A stretch of 64,000 bases of DNA from Isoetes taiwanensis (GCA_021234155.1 JAJEKV010000010.1:14911329-14975328), one strand, 5' to 3'; positions 1 through 12,707 are shown, counted from the stretch's first letter. The notes: generated from the letters alone by a model not told the origin. Numbers and translations: made by a program.

Positions 1-189
1 GGCATAGCAAAGGGTCTTCCGAATTTCCTTTCTGCACAGTTCCTTCACAGAATGTGCTTATAAAAGTGTCACATACTTCAGCTTGTTACAAAATGAAACA
101 GAGAGACAACAGACGTTATGGAAAGGATGAAACAAATGTTTATTACCTTAAAAGAAATATCCAGGGCTTGCAGGATGTGCTGGGGCTGG
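1..189. other. No recognisable feature
   Basis: I see no coding signal, repeat or RNA gene here. It lies just downstream, in minus-strand sense, of the PPR-like remnant and may be its decayed continuation or flank. Confidence 0.3.
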
Positions 190-525
190 AAACTTCTGCT
201 TCAGCATCTCTTCGTGCAGGGCTGGAAAGCAACCTCCATGGCCTAGAAAGTCAACCATGCAATTCATGTGATAGGCATTTGGCTTTATGCCACAACATCC
301 ATTCATTACTCTGAAATATTAAAGTCCTTCATTTATAAGGCCCGCATAATTGAACCCAGACAAAATACCAGTAAATGTGGCATCATGAAAACCTCGGCCC
401 TGCTTTATGCCATCAATTTTACTCATGCTTTCGAAGTGGATGGATAGGAGAACTCTATTTTTGTTCCCTCTTTCAGCTGAGGAGGTATGACCCTGCCAGA
501 AAGGAACATAGATATGCCCTTGCAC
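190..525 (-). pseudogene. PPR-like protein remnant
   Basis: Reading the minus strand from about 525 down, a 68-codon open stretch ends in TAA at about 319. Translation in the same frame past that stop continues with family-like sequence. The order TFTGILSGFNYAGLINEG, then [stop]YFRVMNG, GIKPNAYHMNCMVDFLGHGG resembles the C-terminal PPR repeats of plant PLS-class proteins, whose usual pattern is TFxxxLSACSHAGLVDEGxxYF followed by GIxPxxxHYxCMVDLLGRAG. The stop sits where Q or H is usual, so a CAA-to-TAA change is likely. Members of this family bind organellar RNA. This piece covers about two repeats, has no start codon, upstream repeats or E/DYW tail, and is almost surely dead. Identification rests on pattern memory, not a search. 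Confidence 0.5.
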
Positions 526-565
526 CTAGGGCTGGAAGGTAGGCTGTAGTCATAACCTCTTCGGG

Positions 566-2330
566 ATGATCATTATTTCTTGGAATTTGCGTGGCATCAA
601 AGGAGCACTCAAACGTGCTAGAGTCTTAGCGGCAATTAGATCAATGAAGGCGGACATAGTCATACTCTGAGGAACCGCAGGCTCCACGACTTTGAGGCAA
701 GCTCTCTTGGCAGTTGGGTGGGTAATGGATATTCCTCTTTTAGTTGTGCAGCTCAGGGAACTAAGGGAGGTACTTGTATTCTTTGGAAAGGTCAGGCTCC
801 GAAAAGCCATTTCTCAGGACTGGGGGGCAGGTGGCAGTCAGTTATATTTGAAAATAATAACTGTCGATTGTGGAAGGGCTTATTAATGTTTCGCCTCCAA
901 TAAACCTGTGAGAGAGCAATAATGTGGAATAATATTGAGAGTTGGATATCGACATGAGAAACGTGGTTGATAGCTTGGATACTTGGGGCTGACTTGAATA
1001 TGGTGACATGTGGAATAAAAAAGTGGGTTTGCCGCGGGAATCTGCGGGGAAGGGGAAGGCGTGCACGGCTTTCTCTAATCAACAATGCAGGCTTCTCTTT
1101 AGTTCCTTCCTCAACACTACATTTTCTGGTCTAACAAATAGAAGGGTCGGGGATAGAGTGTATTGTTTGCTTGATAGGTTCTACACAGTAACAAATCTAT
1201 TTGGATTTATGGATAAGTCTTATGTTGAAGGTGATCTTGCATTCACTCACTCGGATCATGTTCCACGAGAGCTTACTTTGGAAGATATCCCTCTGCTAGG
1301 AAATCGGGGTAATATTCCTTTCAAGTTCAGCGTCTCATGGTTAACCAAAGAAGTGTTACGTAGCCCTTTTAAAAGGCTTTTCTAGGCTCAACTGAAAATG
1401 GGAACAATTCCCCTCTATGAAGGCTTGAGCTCATCGGCTCAACCTCATGAAGGCTTGGATCAAGAAATGGGGAAGAAATAGGGCTCACGATCTTTAAAAA
1501 GGAAAAGGATCTTGTCTACAATAGTCTCCGGATTATTAGCGGGGAACTTCTTAGCGATCCCTACAATCGAGATAAGCAGGGCTTTGAAGGAGGAGCTCGA
1601 AAGCAAAGCTAAAGCTATAGAAGAGGAGGAAGCAAGGGGAGTGCAGCTATCACGGCTCAAAAAACTAAATGGTATCTTGACCTTGATCATGAGAATTCTA
1701 AGTGTTTTTTTTTTAGGCTGGCTATGGCTAGGTTAGCGAGAAAATAGCATCCTTTGCTATCAAAGATCAAAATCAGGCCCTCTTAACGGATCGGGGATGA
1801 AATCAAGCGCTTCATCGGGGAAACTTCGGGGACCAATTTAAAGAAGAGCGCTTCCATCCACTTATAGATCGAGAAATTGCTAGATGGCTACCAAAGGTTG
1901 ATTAGGCACTTGGTTTGGGTGACAATCAATCCTTACTTCAACCGTTAGGGGATGAAGAAGTTTATAGATAGATAGATAGAACTTTACGTTCCTTGGCAAC
2001 CGGAAAATCCCCGGTCAGGGCGGATTTCCCTAGAGTTTTTCAAGGAGTTTTGGGAATTCTTGGGGCCCGGGACTTCCCGGGGCTATTAGAGGTGCTTGGA
2101 ACTCCCAACTTTACATCCTTCCTTGGCGGGGTTACGCTGCGCCATAGGCGAAAAAAGATGAACAACCATGGCGGTGTCGATTAGGCGGTTCAAACATCAA
2201 CGACCCATAACATAGGTGGCCGTCAATTTACAAAACAGCGATGTGGAATTGTCGAATAGAAAAGGATGAACCGTAAAGAGATCATTAAGAGCAATCCGAC
2301 CTAATTCAAGCCAACCCTTCCTTAGTAGCG
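566..2330 (+). pseudogene. L1-type LINE ORF2 remnant: endonuclease and start of RT
   Basis: An ATG at 566 starts MIIISWNLRGIKGALKRAR, the usual first strand of the APE-type endonuclease of plant L1 LINEs (ISWNxRG). It is followed by DIVIL and an in-frame TGA at 668 where the catalytic QE(T) is expected. Further endonuclease pieces follow in shifting frames: GTKGGTCILWKG near 750, ILGADLNMV near 985 and SDHVP near 1255. Around 1630-1740 comes the linker pattern EEEEARGVQLSRLK, and around 1990-2060 a decayed start of RT (ATGKSPVRADFPRVFQ, compare GKSPGPDGFP). The RT core and poly(A) end are not visible. The element would cut target DNA and prime reverse transcription, but stops and frameshifts make this copy inactive. 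It belongs to a different LINE type from those at 47-57 kb. Confidence 0.7.
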
Positions 2331-5244
2331 GGGTTTAGAAACATAGTGACTTGAACCACACGAGCTAACTCCCAAGGAAATTTACCCAAGTGCCTCTCCA
2401 GTATTGGGAAAATTAGGCGAATGCATCCGGCGAGGTGTTTTGCCATAATGGAAGTAATTTTTTTTCTGGCTCATAAAATGAGAAAATTCCATTCGTTTTC
2501 TGAGATAGAGGAGACTAAGACCTTTTCAGCGGCAATAAGATCATATCATATGGAGTTTGGATCTTCGACTTATAGTGTTTTTATCGTGTGTTTTTAAATG
2601 GATAACAAAATTAAAACAACATATCTTTGTCCATTGCAACTCCTTGGTAGTTCTAGCAAAAGTAAGGGGGCATTGTCTCACGTCAAACAAAAGCGTCAAG
2701 CCAATGTACAAAAATAAGGACCCTCCTTAATCACAAGAGGATTAGGGATTCAATTGCAGCATAAACGATTATTGCAAAAGCCCGCCAAAACCCTTCAAAA
2801 ACAATACACAAGGCGATTAGAATTCATTGGCAACATAAAAGATTGTTGGAAAAGCTCAACAATGCCTCCTAATACTATGAGCCCTCTAATATTAAAAACA
2901 TCTACATCATATTATTTGACATGCATGTTGGTTGTAGGGCTTCATCTATTGTTAATCCTTTGCCAAACATTAGAATTTGCATGCAAAACTAAAGCAACTT
3001 AGAAATTGAAGTAAATAAAGATAATTCTACCCCATTCCGGGATTTCCCCATTATCATTTGACATGAGTGTTGGTTGGACAACATATTTGCATAATTTTGG
3101 TGCATATTCTGCCTTTACTCGCTGCCTTCTTTAACTGCGTGAAACAAGGAAGAAAACATGAAAACAAAATAACCCCTACAGTAGAAACAACTCGCTAGAA
3201 CATGTCCTTCAAACAGCAGGGGAGGGATTGCATAAAAAATGCCTTGATTGAAAACTTCGTTTTTCACAATGCCCCGTCCACATTTGCCTTGCCTTGATGC
3301 CGGAGCTTGGCAGCATCTGTTGAGAAGGTTGCTAGATGGCCTTTCTTACCACAGAGGTGGAGAGGAGGGGCTTCGCCAAAATTAGGGCAGAATGGTTCCT
3401 TGAATCAGATCTAAAACCATGAGAATGGGGCACAAAGTTTTGCTTTTGCTTCTCGATGGCTAAGATGGGTGGTCCAAAGGAGCATATCCCTGCTTAAAGG
3501 TTGTCATGCTCATAGTTTGGTGTAGAGAAAAGGAGTGCTTCCCTAACATGGTGGCAATGGCAGAGAATCTACTGCCTTCCTAGCCGACGGATACTTCGGA
3601 TAGAGGGTAGCGAGAACATGTATGTATGGTCCGACAGTGCCCAACACTGGCTCATGACAATCAATAACAAGCCAACTACCGACTAACGTCACATAAGGCT
3701 GAAGAGTTTCCCCATCTGCACCATCAAAATAATACATCAATGGCACAAAATAGAATATCTACCAATCTAGCTCCTAAGGGTTTGCCCTTTGGGCAACCCA
3801 ATATTGGGCGTTAACAATATACACCACTTTAAAATGACCATTTGCGTGACTCCGCAAAAATATTATCCTTCACACTTTGGTAGAGCATTATTGTCACACC
3901 CACAATATAACTCTTTGTTTATTATGGGGCGTAGACAAGTAATACTGAATAAGCAATATTATTGTCATCATCTACTAATGTTCCACATTGCTATGACACA
4001 CCATAACATGATACACAATTCTATCAAGCGCGGCAACGCCAGGCACACGCTTACTAGTATTCTTTAATCTCGTGTATTTCTATCATCCTATTTATTCTCA
4101 GTTGGAAAACCAAATTGAAGTTTTGTAAGCTAATATGCGACATGTTTTTCAAGTAGCAACAAATTGCAGGACGAGTTTGCATTGTATGCGGATCATGGTT
4201 TGTTCCAGCAGACCCTGTACAACGATAAAAAACTCTTTCTATCCAATGCCTTTTTCCATACATGCATTCGCCCCCTTCCACCATAGCCATTGTTCAACAA
4301 ATTTACATTCCAGGGGAAAAAAAAAGATCCATTATGCTCCAGCATCACTTAGAATTTAGTTTGCTCTAGCACATGATAGTAATAGGTTTATTACTTAATA
4401 TCTCCAAGAAAAGAATGAATCACCTTTCTTGCATGACATTCAGTAGGCATACAATACATAGCACAAACAATGATAATCCCAAACGAAGTTCCCACAAAAG
4501 GCAATATTTCTCAATATTGTCGATGAGGTCCTCTTGAGGCTCTCATGAAAACCATTACATCAAACATTCTTCCAAACATAGGGGTAAGAATTGCACAAAA
4601 ATCAAAACAATTGTCTACAAGCCATATTTCAAAGACTGCACGACTTCTATTCACACAGAAACATGTGAGCCTTTCAAATATTATTACAGAGATATCATCC
4701 AATACAAGATTTAGCTCCCTTGTCGAAAGAACATATTTTCATACAATCAGGACATCTGACCTGTTTTTTCTGCTTCATTTTGGACTCGAACTTAGAAATC
4801 CCTTGAATGGAATGAGGAATCAGGTTAATAGGGCAAGAGATGAGTCCCAACCAGGGCATATGTAACAAACATCCAGAATTAAACAAATCAGCCCATCATT
4901 ACAATAACCTTGCAACCATGAGTATTATTTATCCCATTAATCCTCGTCTTATTGTAGACATGAATCGACCTCTATTACTCTTAAACTTACATGCTTATGT
5001 ACTCTTGTTGCTCATACAATGCATTTTTTATTGTACACCAAACTTGAGTTTTGCAGCTCCTTGCATCTTCATTTTCTAAAGCTCCAGTTTGCTTTTTTCC
5101 CAAGGACCATTTTCAAATCCACTTCATTTGCTCTTCTTCCTAGGTGGCCTCTGAATACTCTTTTGGCATGTTGCAAATGGCTTGAATTAGGTCGGGATTG
5201 CTCTTAAGGATCTCTTACGGTTCATCCTTTCTCTATTCGACAAT
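2331..5244. other. Intergenic, no recognisable feature
   Basis: Moderately AT-rich sequence without a coding pattern I can support. Short open frames, for example on the minus strand at 3543-3746 and plus at 4545-4865, have no family-like motifs and no splice-site context. The left part probably includes further decayed LINE sequence. The right end abuts the minus-strand retrotransposon. Confidence 0.5.
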
Positions 5245-5249
5245 TCCAC

Positions 5250-5829
5250 TGTTTGGGGTCTGGGTTCGGGAACTCCTGCAAGACAGCCCTCTGTGAGGAC
5301 CCTTGGATCTAACAGGAGAATCCGGGGACTATGTCATGCGGGATTTGCAAGAAAACAAAGGAAAGGGAAAAGAAAACAAAAGAACAATGAGACAACAATG
5401 ATAAGCTTCCTTGATATCAATGATGATGATACATGAGCTCTCGCAACCGAGAGAAAACTGAAGTGAGACAAGACTCAAACTCATCTAAAACTCATGTGCT
5501 AGCTCTACTCATATATATAGTACAATGGCCTTTGGCCCAATATAGACACTCGACCGATTTAGTGCCGACTCCTGGAAGGAGGCCCCATTTGTGGAATGTT
5601 GGCGGTGCCTCTTGAAGTGCACGAATCACGCCGACACCGACGCGGTGGCGTGGCCGCCACTTGTTTGAGCGGGCGCTTGGTAGCGTATCGCAGGCTTTGA
5701 CCGCGGGGTCCTGCCGCTTGGTCTTTTGCCGGGCTTTTGACGGCCGACCCCGTGCGCCTCACCGGGGATCCTTGGCCTTGACCTGGTCCGTCAGATGATG
5801 AATAGTCCCTGGAGGCCGCGGTGACTAAC
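5250..5829 (-). repeat. 3' LTR of outer Ty3 element
   Basis: This copy aligns end to end with 30265-30852. On the plus strand both start TGTTTGGGG. The first ~200 bases differ by only a couple of transitions, and the C/G-rich right half differs by many small indels. The right border is set by GACTAAC followed by the C-run that reads as the polypurine tract on the minus strand; the terminal base pair expected there seems lost. The LTR contains a plausible TATA-like run, ATATATATAG, at about 5511. Confidence 0.85.
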
Positions 5830-5837
5830 CCCCACCA
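5830..5837 (-). other. Polypurine tract of outer Ty3 element
   Basis: On the minus strand GGTGGGG stands directly before the 3' LTR start GTTAGTC. This is the position and composition of a Ty3 plus-strand primer, and it also fixes the element's orientation as minus. Confidence 0.6.
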
Positions 5838-6299
5838 AACGACACTCACCAAGAAAAGGAGGAAGTGCTTCCCTCAAACCGAAAGATGGAAAGTGATCCT
5901 CACGGGAATGAGGACCGGGCCATTATGGTAAGTGCCCAAGATCCTGGGCGGTTTGAAGGGGCCATCGAGTGTTGAGCCCAAGGGCGATCGGCATCAATGA
6001 GGAAGTGAGAGCGCACCATTTCTTTCGAGGCGGATGGGCCGGGCGAACAAACCGCACTCCATGAGAAGGCGTGTCCGAGACCAAAGGCACCGACGCCGGC
6101 ATTCGATTGCAAGAAAGATTGACGCCGCCGATTTAAAAGAGTCGATCGATGCATTTGAGAGCAAAGACGTAAAACCAAATTTTGACGGTGGGACCGGAGG
6201 GTCCGGTGAGGTGGCGGCATTCTCGCAAGAAGGTATCCGCACCATGCAAAAGCATCAAAGAGCCGCTGCCAACCACGCCATTACCGATATAAATCCAAT

Positions 6300-9114
6300 T
6301 CGGTAGTGTCCAAGGTGGCATTATCCTCCCCAATTGAGCTGCGCTCGACAAATCGGGGGATCCCACCGAGATCCGCCGAGATCCGGCCCGGGTGGTCGAC
6401 TCCCGGTGGCCATCCGGACCTTCGTCCAAAAGGGAAGACTCGGTCGAAGAGAGGAACCGGTGGGCGGAGGGACTCCTAAGGAAGCATATGGAGAGGGAAG
6501 CAGGCCCGTATGCGTGGGTTGCAGAGCCATGTCCCTGAATTCTCGCACAAGATTCTGATCAAGAGCACGACACCAATGGTCCCACTCGGAAGTAGATAGT
6601 AATTGATAGACAGGAGGATTTACCCATCCTGTTGGGACGGTCTTGCTTTCCAGAAGGCCATGGAGTTGATTGTAGCCTCCCAAGTGCTGCATATAAATTT
6701 GGGAGAACTCAAGATCATCAGGATGCGCCAAATTTTTGTTTACCTGTTCCAATATTTCAGCACCGCCACGTAGGTAAGTCTTTGAAAGCAAGTTGAGCAT
6801 GTACTCCTCGCTCAAAAGTCCGAGGCCCGGCGGGATCCTTGAAATATGGGTTGGTTGCCGATAACAACCAAGCAGCATTGGAGTTGCCTCGAAAAACACA
6901 ATGGGCCTCATCGCGGAATTTATCATGGAGATCCGCCAGGTAGAAGTCATGAAAAACATAAGCCATTGGCTGAACAACACGGAAAGTGATCAAATCGAGG
7001 TCTTCAGAATGGAGCTGATCAAAGACGAAGAGTGCACACGAAAACCCTTGTCTTCCACGAGGAGAGATCCGCCAGTCCGAAGAAAATCCGCGACTTTTTG
7101 AGTGGTCGCTTGATGAACATTGCCATTGGCCGCGTACCACTTCAAAGGAAAAGGTGCCGCCGGGCCACCACATAGTCAAGATAGCTTGAAGGAGTAGAGA
7201 AGTCCACGGGGATGTTGGTAGCAATGTCGATATAACCCTCCCCGCTTGTTTTGGGCTTCTTCAAACAGATTGAACCGCTGCTGGAGCTGATGTTCAAGGT
7301 CACGGATCCGATTCTCCTTTTCTAACGAAGACGGGGACTGATCACGGACCCGCTTTACTAGGAAGCGCGGGCATGTGAAGAGGATTGCCCGAGTATTGAG
7401 GCTGCGTGGCAATCTCTGCGTCATCGATGACCTTCGCTTCGAGCCCCAAAGCCGAGCCCGGAGGGACGTTAACCCATTGGTCGCCGGGAAAGCCGAAACT
7501 TCAAGGGAGGTGAGTTGAGCGTCCACGCCCGTAAGGTCATGAACTTGAGTGCGGTAATTGTGAGAAAGCTCCGTGTACAAGGTGTCTAGCTTAGCAATGT
7601 CTTTCTCCTTGTCACCCAGGAGGGTGTCTTTTGTCTTATTTTGCTCCAACAAGTCCTGAATTGTGGTTTGGAGCTGAGCCTGTTGATCTGCAAGCGCATC
7701 GGGTCTCAGCCCGAAGCATTTTTAGATCGACACCGGCCCGTAATAGAGCCGCGCGCTTTTCTTGAAGAGTGGCCTCCAAAGTTTGAACTTGTGCAAAGGG
7801 CAGCTTGAAGGTCTCTTTTGAATCTACATCGAAGCCTCCAGGGATCAACACCATTCATGAGGGCGTCCTGTGATGCTTGTAATTGCAGAGCGGCAGCTTG
7901 AACATCCTGCTGGAATTGATATAGAAGCTGGCGAGGATTGGGTGGGGCCAAGCCCTGTTGCTGCCTTGTATGAGATTGTTGGGAGACATGACAGAAGTGG
8001 AAGGCATGGTTTCAAAGGGAGGAAGAGGAGACAAGACATGCGTGGTCCCGGTTTTGAACATTACCGGGAAGTCCATGCGAAGGGACGGCTGTTGTTGGTT
8101 TTGACGCTGGGAATGCGTAGACTTCGAAAGTGGAGGCATGAGAAGTGGGAAGGGCTCTCCCTAAACAGAAAAATAATGACGAGATGATTGCCCGAAGATG
8201 GCCACCCAATCGAAAACTTCGAGATCAAGGAGGGGGTAGCCCGAATCGCGGTCTACTTTGAAGAAGGCGATAGAACAACAAATTTGTGGCCAATCAATGT
8301 GGAGATTGCCGGATGGCGGTTGATGACCATATTATAGAACGGCTTTATTGATATGGGTGTTCTTGATAGAATACCCAAGCAATTTGCGCCACGTAAACTT
8401 CACAAAAGTGTCATGTGACTTTGCAATATTTGTGAGGCGATTATCGGTTGGCTTGATAAGCGTGAGCAATCGAACCGACCGACATCCATGTCCCGTAAAA
8501 AGCAGCCCAAGATACGTAAGGTTTTGCAAAAGAATACCGGAATACCCTCGAAATCAAGGGTCGAGTAAGTAAAATGGTGGTGCCATCGACCACCGTAGCA
8601 AGGCCTTCCTGCTGTTGACGATGTGAGCCGCATTTAACCGCCAATTGTTCTGATTTGAGCCTGAGCTCCATTTGTGAAAATTCGTGAAGCTTCGGGTGTT
8701 CCGGGCTTACTGACTTGGACCAAGAAGGGCCTCGCGAAGGTGGGCCCGAGAAAGACACGACTGAAAAAGAGTCGTGATCCCTTGAGCGTAAGCTTGAAGT
8801 GTAGGAAATTTGGGTGCAGCCATGGCGCAGGGAGCGCCGGGAAAGGAACCGCCCTGAGGAGGCGAGAGCGAGAGCGGAAGATGAAGGCGCTAGATAGACG
8901 GTAAAGGTTTAGGGCGCCGCAAGTGTAGGGCGAAGGGGCATGATGAGGGCTTAAACGGCAACCGGGATGATGCCGTGGGGCGCAGAGATGGCGAGGAGGG
9001 CGATTGAAAGGCAAAATTTTGGCTAAGCCCCAAACGATAAAGGGAGAAGCAAGGAACGGTGTAGATGAGACGTGAGAGAATGATCGGATGTGACAGTGGC
9101 TTAAAGGACGACAT
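6300..9114 (-). pseudogene. Accessory ORF region of outer Ty3 element (position after integrase)
   Basis: I do not recognise this protein. On the minus strand a series of open stretches in shifting frames covers about 2.8 kb. It begins at an ATG at 9112-9114 (MSSFKPLSHPIILSRL) with a Ser/Pro-rich start. A helical charged section spans about 8000-7200 (LLYQFQQDVQAAALQLQASQ; LLGDKEKDIAKLDTLYTEL; LEKENRIRDLEHQLQQRF) and looks like coiled coil. A globular-looking part follows, about 7000-6330 (LEFSQIYMQHLGGYNQLHGL; VYQLLSTSEWDHWCRALDQN). It lies between integrase and the 3' LTR, where Athila-type elements carry an env-like ORF and Tat-type elements an extra ORF. I see no signal peptide or clear membrane span, so an envelope role is unsupported. 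Frameshifts cluster in C/G-rich spots. Confidence 0.4.
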
Positions 9115-9285
9115 TAATGTTCGACGGGCGAAAAAGAGAGAATGTCATTTAATGTCAAGGCAACCGGCGGGATATCATTAAACGAAGGTGTCGGTTGGTA
9201 CCATGGCTAGATATGCGGCGGGAGAAAAGATTCTTCATTTAGAAAACAAACCTTGCATTGCAAACCACGCTGGCTTAATTTTCTG

Positions 9286-9410
9286 ATTGGTCCACGCCGA
9301 CGGGGAGGTCCTCGCGGTTTGCTATATAAAGACTAACAAAGGAGCTGCGAGAACACCCGATGGCGGCCAAGATGTTCGTATTGTTTTCGCACGCGTCGCA
9401 CGGAAAATAA
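9286..9410 (+). promoter_or_regulatory. TATA promoter-like segment with mini-ORF
   Basis: An inverted CCAAT (ATTGG, 9286-9290) is followed by TATATAAA at 9323-9330. About 30 bases further on, an ATG in strong context (CCGATGGCGG) opens a 16-codon frame, MAAKMFVLFSHASHGK, ending TAA. The arrangement looks like a plant core promoter with first exon, but it lies inside the outer retrotransposon and opposite to its sense. It could be a captured host promoter or chance. Confidence 0.3.
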
Positions 9411-11049
9411 ACATGGGCGATAGTACCTTATATATGTTGTATAGCAATGCCTGCGTCGTTACATAATGAGGTCAATTTTTTTTTTTTTGGTGGGGTTTAC
9501 CTTAGGGAAATGTTATATTCGAATCTCACATGTTTCCTAACCCTAACGATCCGCCCTCCAAGCTAACTTCCATGATTTAGGGTTTGTGGAATCGAGAGGA
9601 GTGCTTGCACAGGTTAAGGGCAGCGCAGGACCTTCTAATGCAAGATTGATATGGTTCTTGATGGCGCTTAGTTTGGATTTTTGATGTGAAGAGCCTTTGA
9701 ACAGAGGTCTTAGGAGGTTTAAATGATTCTAAAGCTTCTCTTTTCATTCTCATCATCCTCTCATTCCATAAATCGGCTCATTTCATGTTGTTTTCGGTGT
9801 GTAGTAGATTTTCCTCGTATTTCGGTTCCTTATTCTTCAGCTTCTAGCTTTCCTCATGCTCATGAATTCCGTAGTCCTTTTTTTCTGAGGGCGTGAATCG
9901 ATTCTGCAGCCTATCCTTGCTAGGTAAATTTCTATTTATTTCAATATTTGCTTTGTTTAATCCCAAATCTTCATTCCTCTTCAAAAGCTTTATATTGGTT
10001 TTGATTCGCTATCGGTTCATCTTTTGGGATTTAACATTTTTTTGTTTTGCGATTTTACAATGGACTTCTCCAAAATGGGTGCTTCAAAAGCCATGAGGGT
10101 AGGCCAAAGCTAAACTTTATGTTTAATATATATCATCGGGTTTATCAAATATAGGTCATTTACCAATTATATATCAGGTTGTTAATTCAAAACCTTTTAT
10201 GCATAACAAGTGGTACACTTAGGGCACACTTCAAAGATTATGCATCAAATGAAATGGCAAGGTGGTATCGTTATTTGTGGCGATGGCGGTTGTGCTTCAT
10301 TGCTTACAATCTAGGTCTCTTTGCGTAAATTTTGAGTTCTTAACGAGTAAGGTATTGTTATCTACATATTTCTAGGCTTATTCTTTTGCTCTACTATTTT
10401 TTTGGGTCAAGTGCTCTTGATTGATGATGGCATGTACTATTGTCCCTCTATTCTGGCACTAATTCATTGGTGGTTATATCTGTTCTGTGCAGGCCCTGCA
10501 TATTTTTCTGTTCAATCTTCCCATGTCATTGGGGTGAGTTTTCTATCAAACATATAGGTATGAACTGTATAGGTAGGAAAATAATTATTTCTAGGACTTG
10601 GTAAAATTTTGTTTCTGCAAATAACTGGAGTAGCCTGAATGCATATTCCATTTTGTTCATGTGACAGAAGCAGATCAGCTGGATAATTAGTTAATATCAT
10701 TGCCAAAGAGTATCAGATATCAATAGCGGAAATGATGCCAGTAAGCATTTAAAATCATGAAGCTGTACCATAGGACAATCGTGGAAAACATTTTGATTTG
10801 TATTAAATCCTAGAATGTTTGTTGGAGTGGATCAACCTGAACAACCTTATCTTTGGGTTGTTACTCAGATAACTAAACAAGTGATATTAGGCTGTGGTCT
10901 TTTCTTTCCTATTAGATGTTAATTGATCTTGAACACTGTGTAATGTTTATGTTTTCTTACCATTAACTATCTACACAAGCAATAAAAGAACTCGAGATTG
11001 AATAAATAACTATATAAATGATGTTCAAAAATGTATTAAAGTTATATAT
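9411..11049. other. AT-rich segment inside the outer element, origin unknown
   Basis: Composition changes abruptly from C/G-rich to AT-rich near 9.42 kb. A T13 run at 9476-9488 reads as a poly(A) stretch on the minus strand, so this may be a minus-strand retro-inserted or captured sequence ending there. The plus strand has intron-like T-rich tracts and no long supported frame; the 67-codon frame at 9893-10096 is low-complexity. The nested chromodomain element is inserted at its right edge. Confidence 0.35.
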
Positions 11050-11054
11050 GTAGT

Positions 11055-12693
11055 TGTGACGGTCCAGGGGAATATACGCCATAAATACGTATATTCCTGG
11101 ATCCGTCACCATACAAGTCTATCTTCGTAGCCTTGTATACCATAGATTGTGGCACTAGAGGGCATGGCTAAGTTATTCTCATAACTTAGCCAACCATAGG
11201 TTAACCCATTATCCACGTGGCCTTAACCTATTGGGGCACCGCCACACAGGACTCACCCGATTGGTGCCACGTGGCATCCTAGGTGGACCTAACTCATATA
11301 GGCATAAACCCTAACCCTAGACCTCTTTCCAGCCCTAGCACCCAGAGACTCACCTACTGCTCGAAACCCCATTTGAACATCGTTTAGGCATAGACCCAGT
11401 GCAGAGCCCCGTGGGTAGACTCTCGTTCTTGGAGTAGGAGTGGCATCTCGTGAGTCCGGAGACCATGGAGGCACACGGATCCGGAGGGAGAGCTTCGGAG
11501 CGGTATGTAGGATAGTGGTTGTGATAGCTCATCCGGAAATTAGCATTCCGGATATGCTAGTATTTTGTATCTAGAGTAGAGCCATCCTAGAGCCCATATT
11601 CAACATCTTGAACCCTAATCAAGGAACCCTAACTATTAGTTAGATTTGTATGATTAGGTTAAGATGTTATTCTTATGATTATTCTCATGATGTGATGATT
11701 ATGTGATGATGGTTGATCATGTTTGCTCCTCTTGTATTGGGAAGGGGTAGAGACCTAGAGCCATATGTAGTATGCTCCTAGAGTAGACCCCTTAGTTCCT
11801 ATTAGTTGCGGCCTGTGCATAGGAGCCCACCGTGCTATTGAGGCTATGATATGACTCCAGCACCATATAACGGGCTAGAGGGGAAGTGGAGGGAGGATCC
11901 CCTGCCCGAGTGGGGGCCGGGGGGATCCCATAGTGGGCTAGGCTTATGGTCGGTCACTTCGTGTGGGCCGAGCATGGGTCCCGACACCTCCCCGGGCAAT
12001 GGTGTTGCCACGCCTCTCGAGAGCTGCAAGTGTTGGCTTGGCTCGCTTTTGGGGGTTCACCGGCACGACCGTGGTGCCACGCCCCTAGGTTCTCTAGCCA
12101 CGCGGCACCTCTAGACCCCTGGAAGGGGAGATGCAACCCTTCCTGCCTCATCCACTGGGGAGATGCAACACAGTAGTCCCCGATGGGTGATACCATGGGA
12201 TTATGATCCAGGAAGGCTAGAGTCCCGTCGAGCCTGATCTAGCCCATCCGCAAAGTATGCACAGGAGGGGGATGGAGTGGTCAACCCCAGCCATTGCTCT
12301 ATGCCAGCCCTCGCCATTTCCATGACTGGGGTCTACTCTATCTTGAGGCCTAGCGGTCCGGGCCATCCTCCTTACGAGTCCGAGCCGGGATAGGAGCTCT
12401 CATGTTTTATGGTTCGTGATTATCATCTTTGCCTTGGATTATGAGTGATGCACTACCCTTCGAGGTAGTATTTGTATATGTTGATGCTAGTTCTCGACGC
12501 GGTTATCGCTTCCTCGGCTGCTATAGGAGCCCATAGGGGAAGGGCGCTAAAGACACCTTTCGTGTTCCCCTTCCCCGCACTAAGAGTCACCTCGAAAGCG
12601 GGTAGACGAAGGGCCCATCGCGTTGTTGAGCCGATGGGGATTTCTGCCGAAAGTGTGCGGCGGGCCCGTGACGCTTAGCGGTGGAGCGTCATA
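11055..12693 (+). repeat. 5' LTR of chromodomain Ty3 element
   Basis: It begins TGTGACGGTCC and ends GAGCGTCATA, with one base different from the CGTCACA end of the partner copy. A stretch of about 340 bp (11460-11800) matches the other LTR with only a few single-base indels in G/C runs, whereas 11800-12690 shows many small indels and CG-type substitutions. Confidence 0.92.
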
Positions 12694-12694
12694 A

Positions 12695-12707
12695 TGGTAT
12701 CAGAGCG
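12695..12707 (+). other. Primer-binding site, initiator Met tRNA type
   Basis: TGGTATCAGAGCG directly after the 5' LTR matches the sequence complementary to the 3' end of plant initiator tRNA-Met (TGGTATCAGAGC), the usual minus-strand primer of chromoviruses and copia elements. Confidence 0.85.

Noticed and set aside
6034-6558. Plus-strand frames near the left LTR of the outer element
   Set aside because: They overlap the minus-strand accessory region and show no domain.
5900-9114. Env-like (envelope) protein call for the accessory region
   Set aside because: Position fits, but no signal peptide, membrane span or cleavage pattern is visible; left as unrecognised.
11309-11325. Telomere-like CCCTAACCCTA in the LTR
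   Set aside because: Fewer than two full units, present in both LTRs as part of their sequence.
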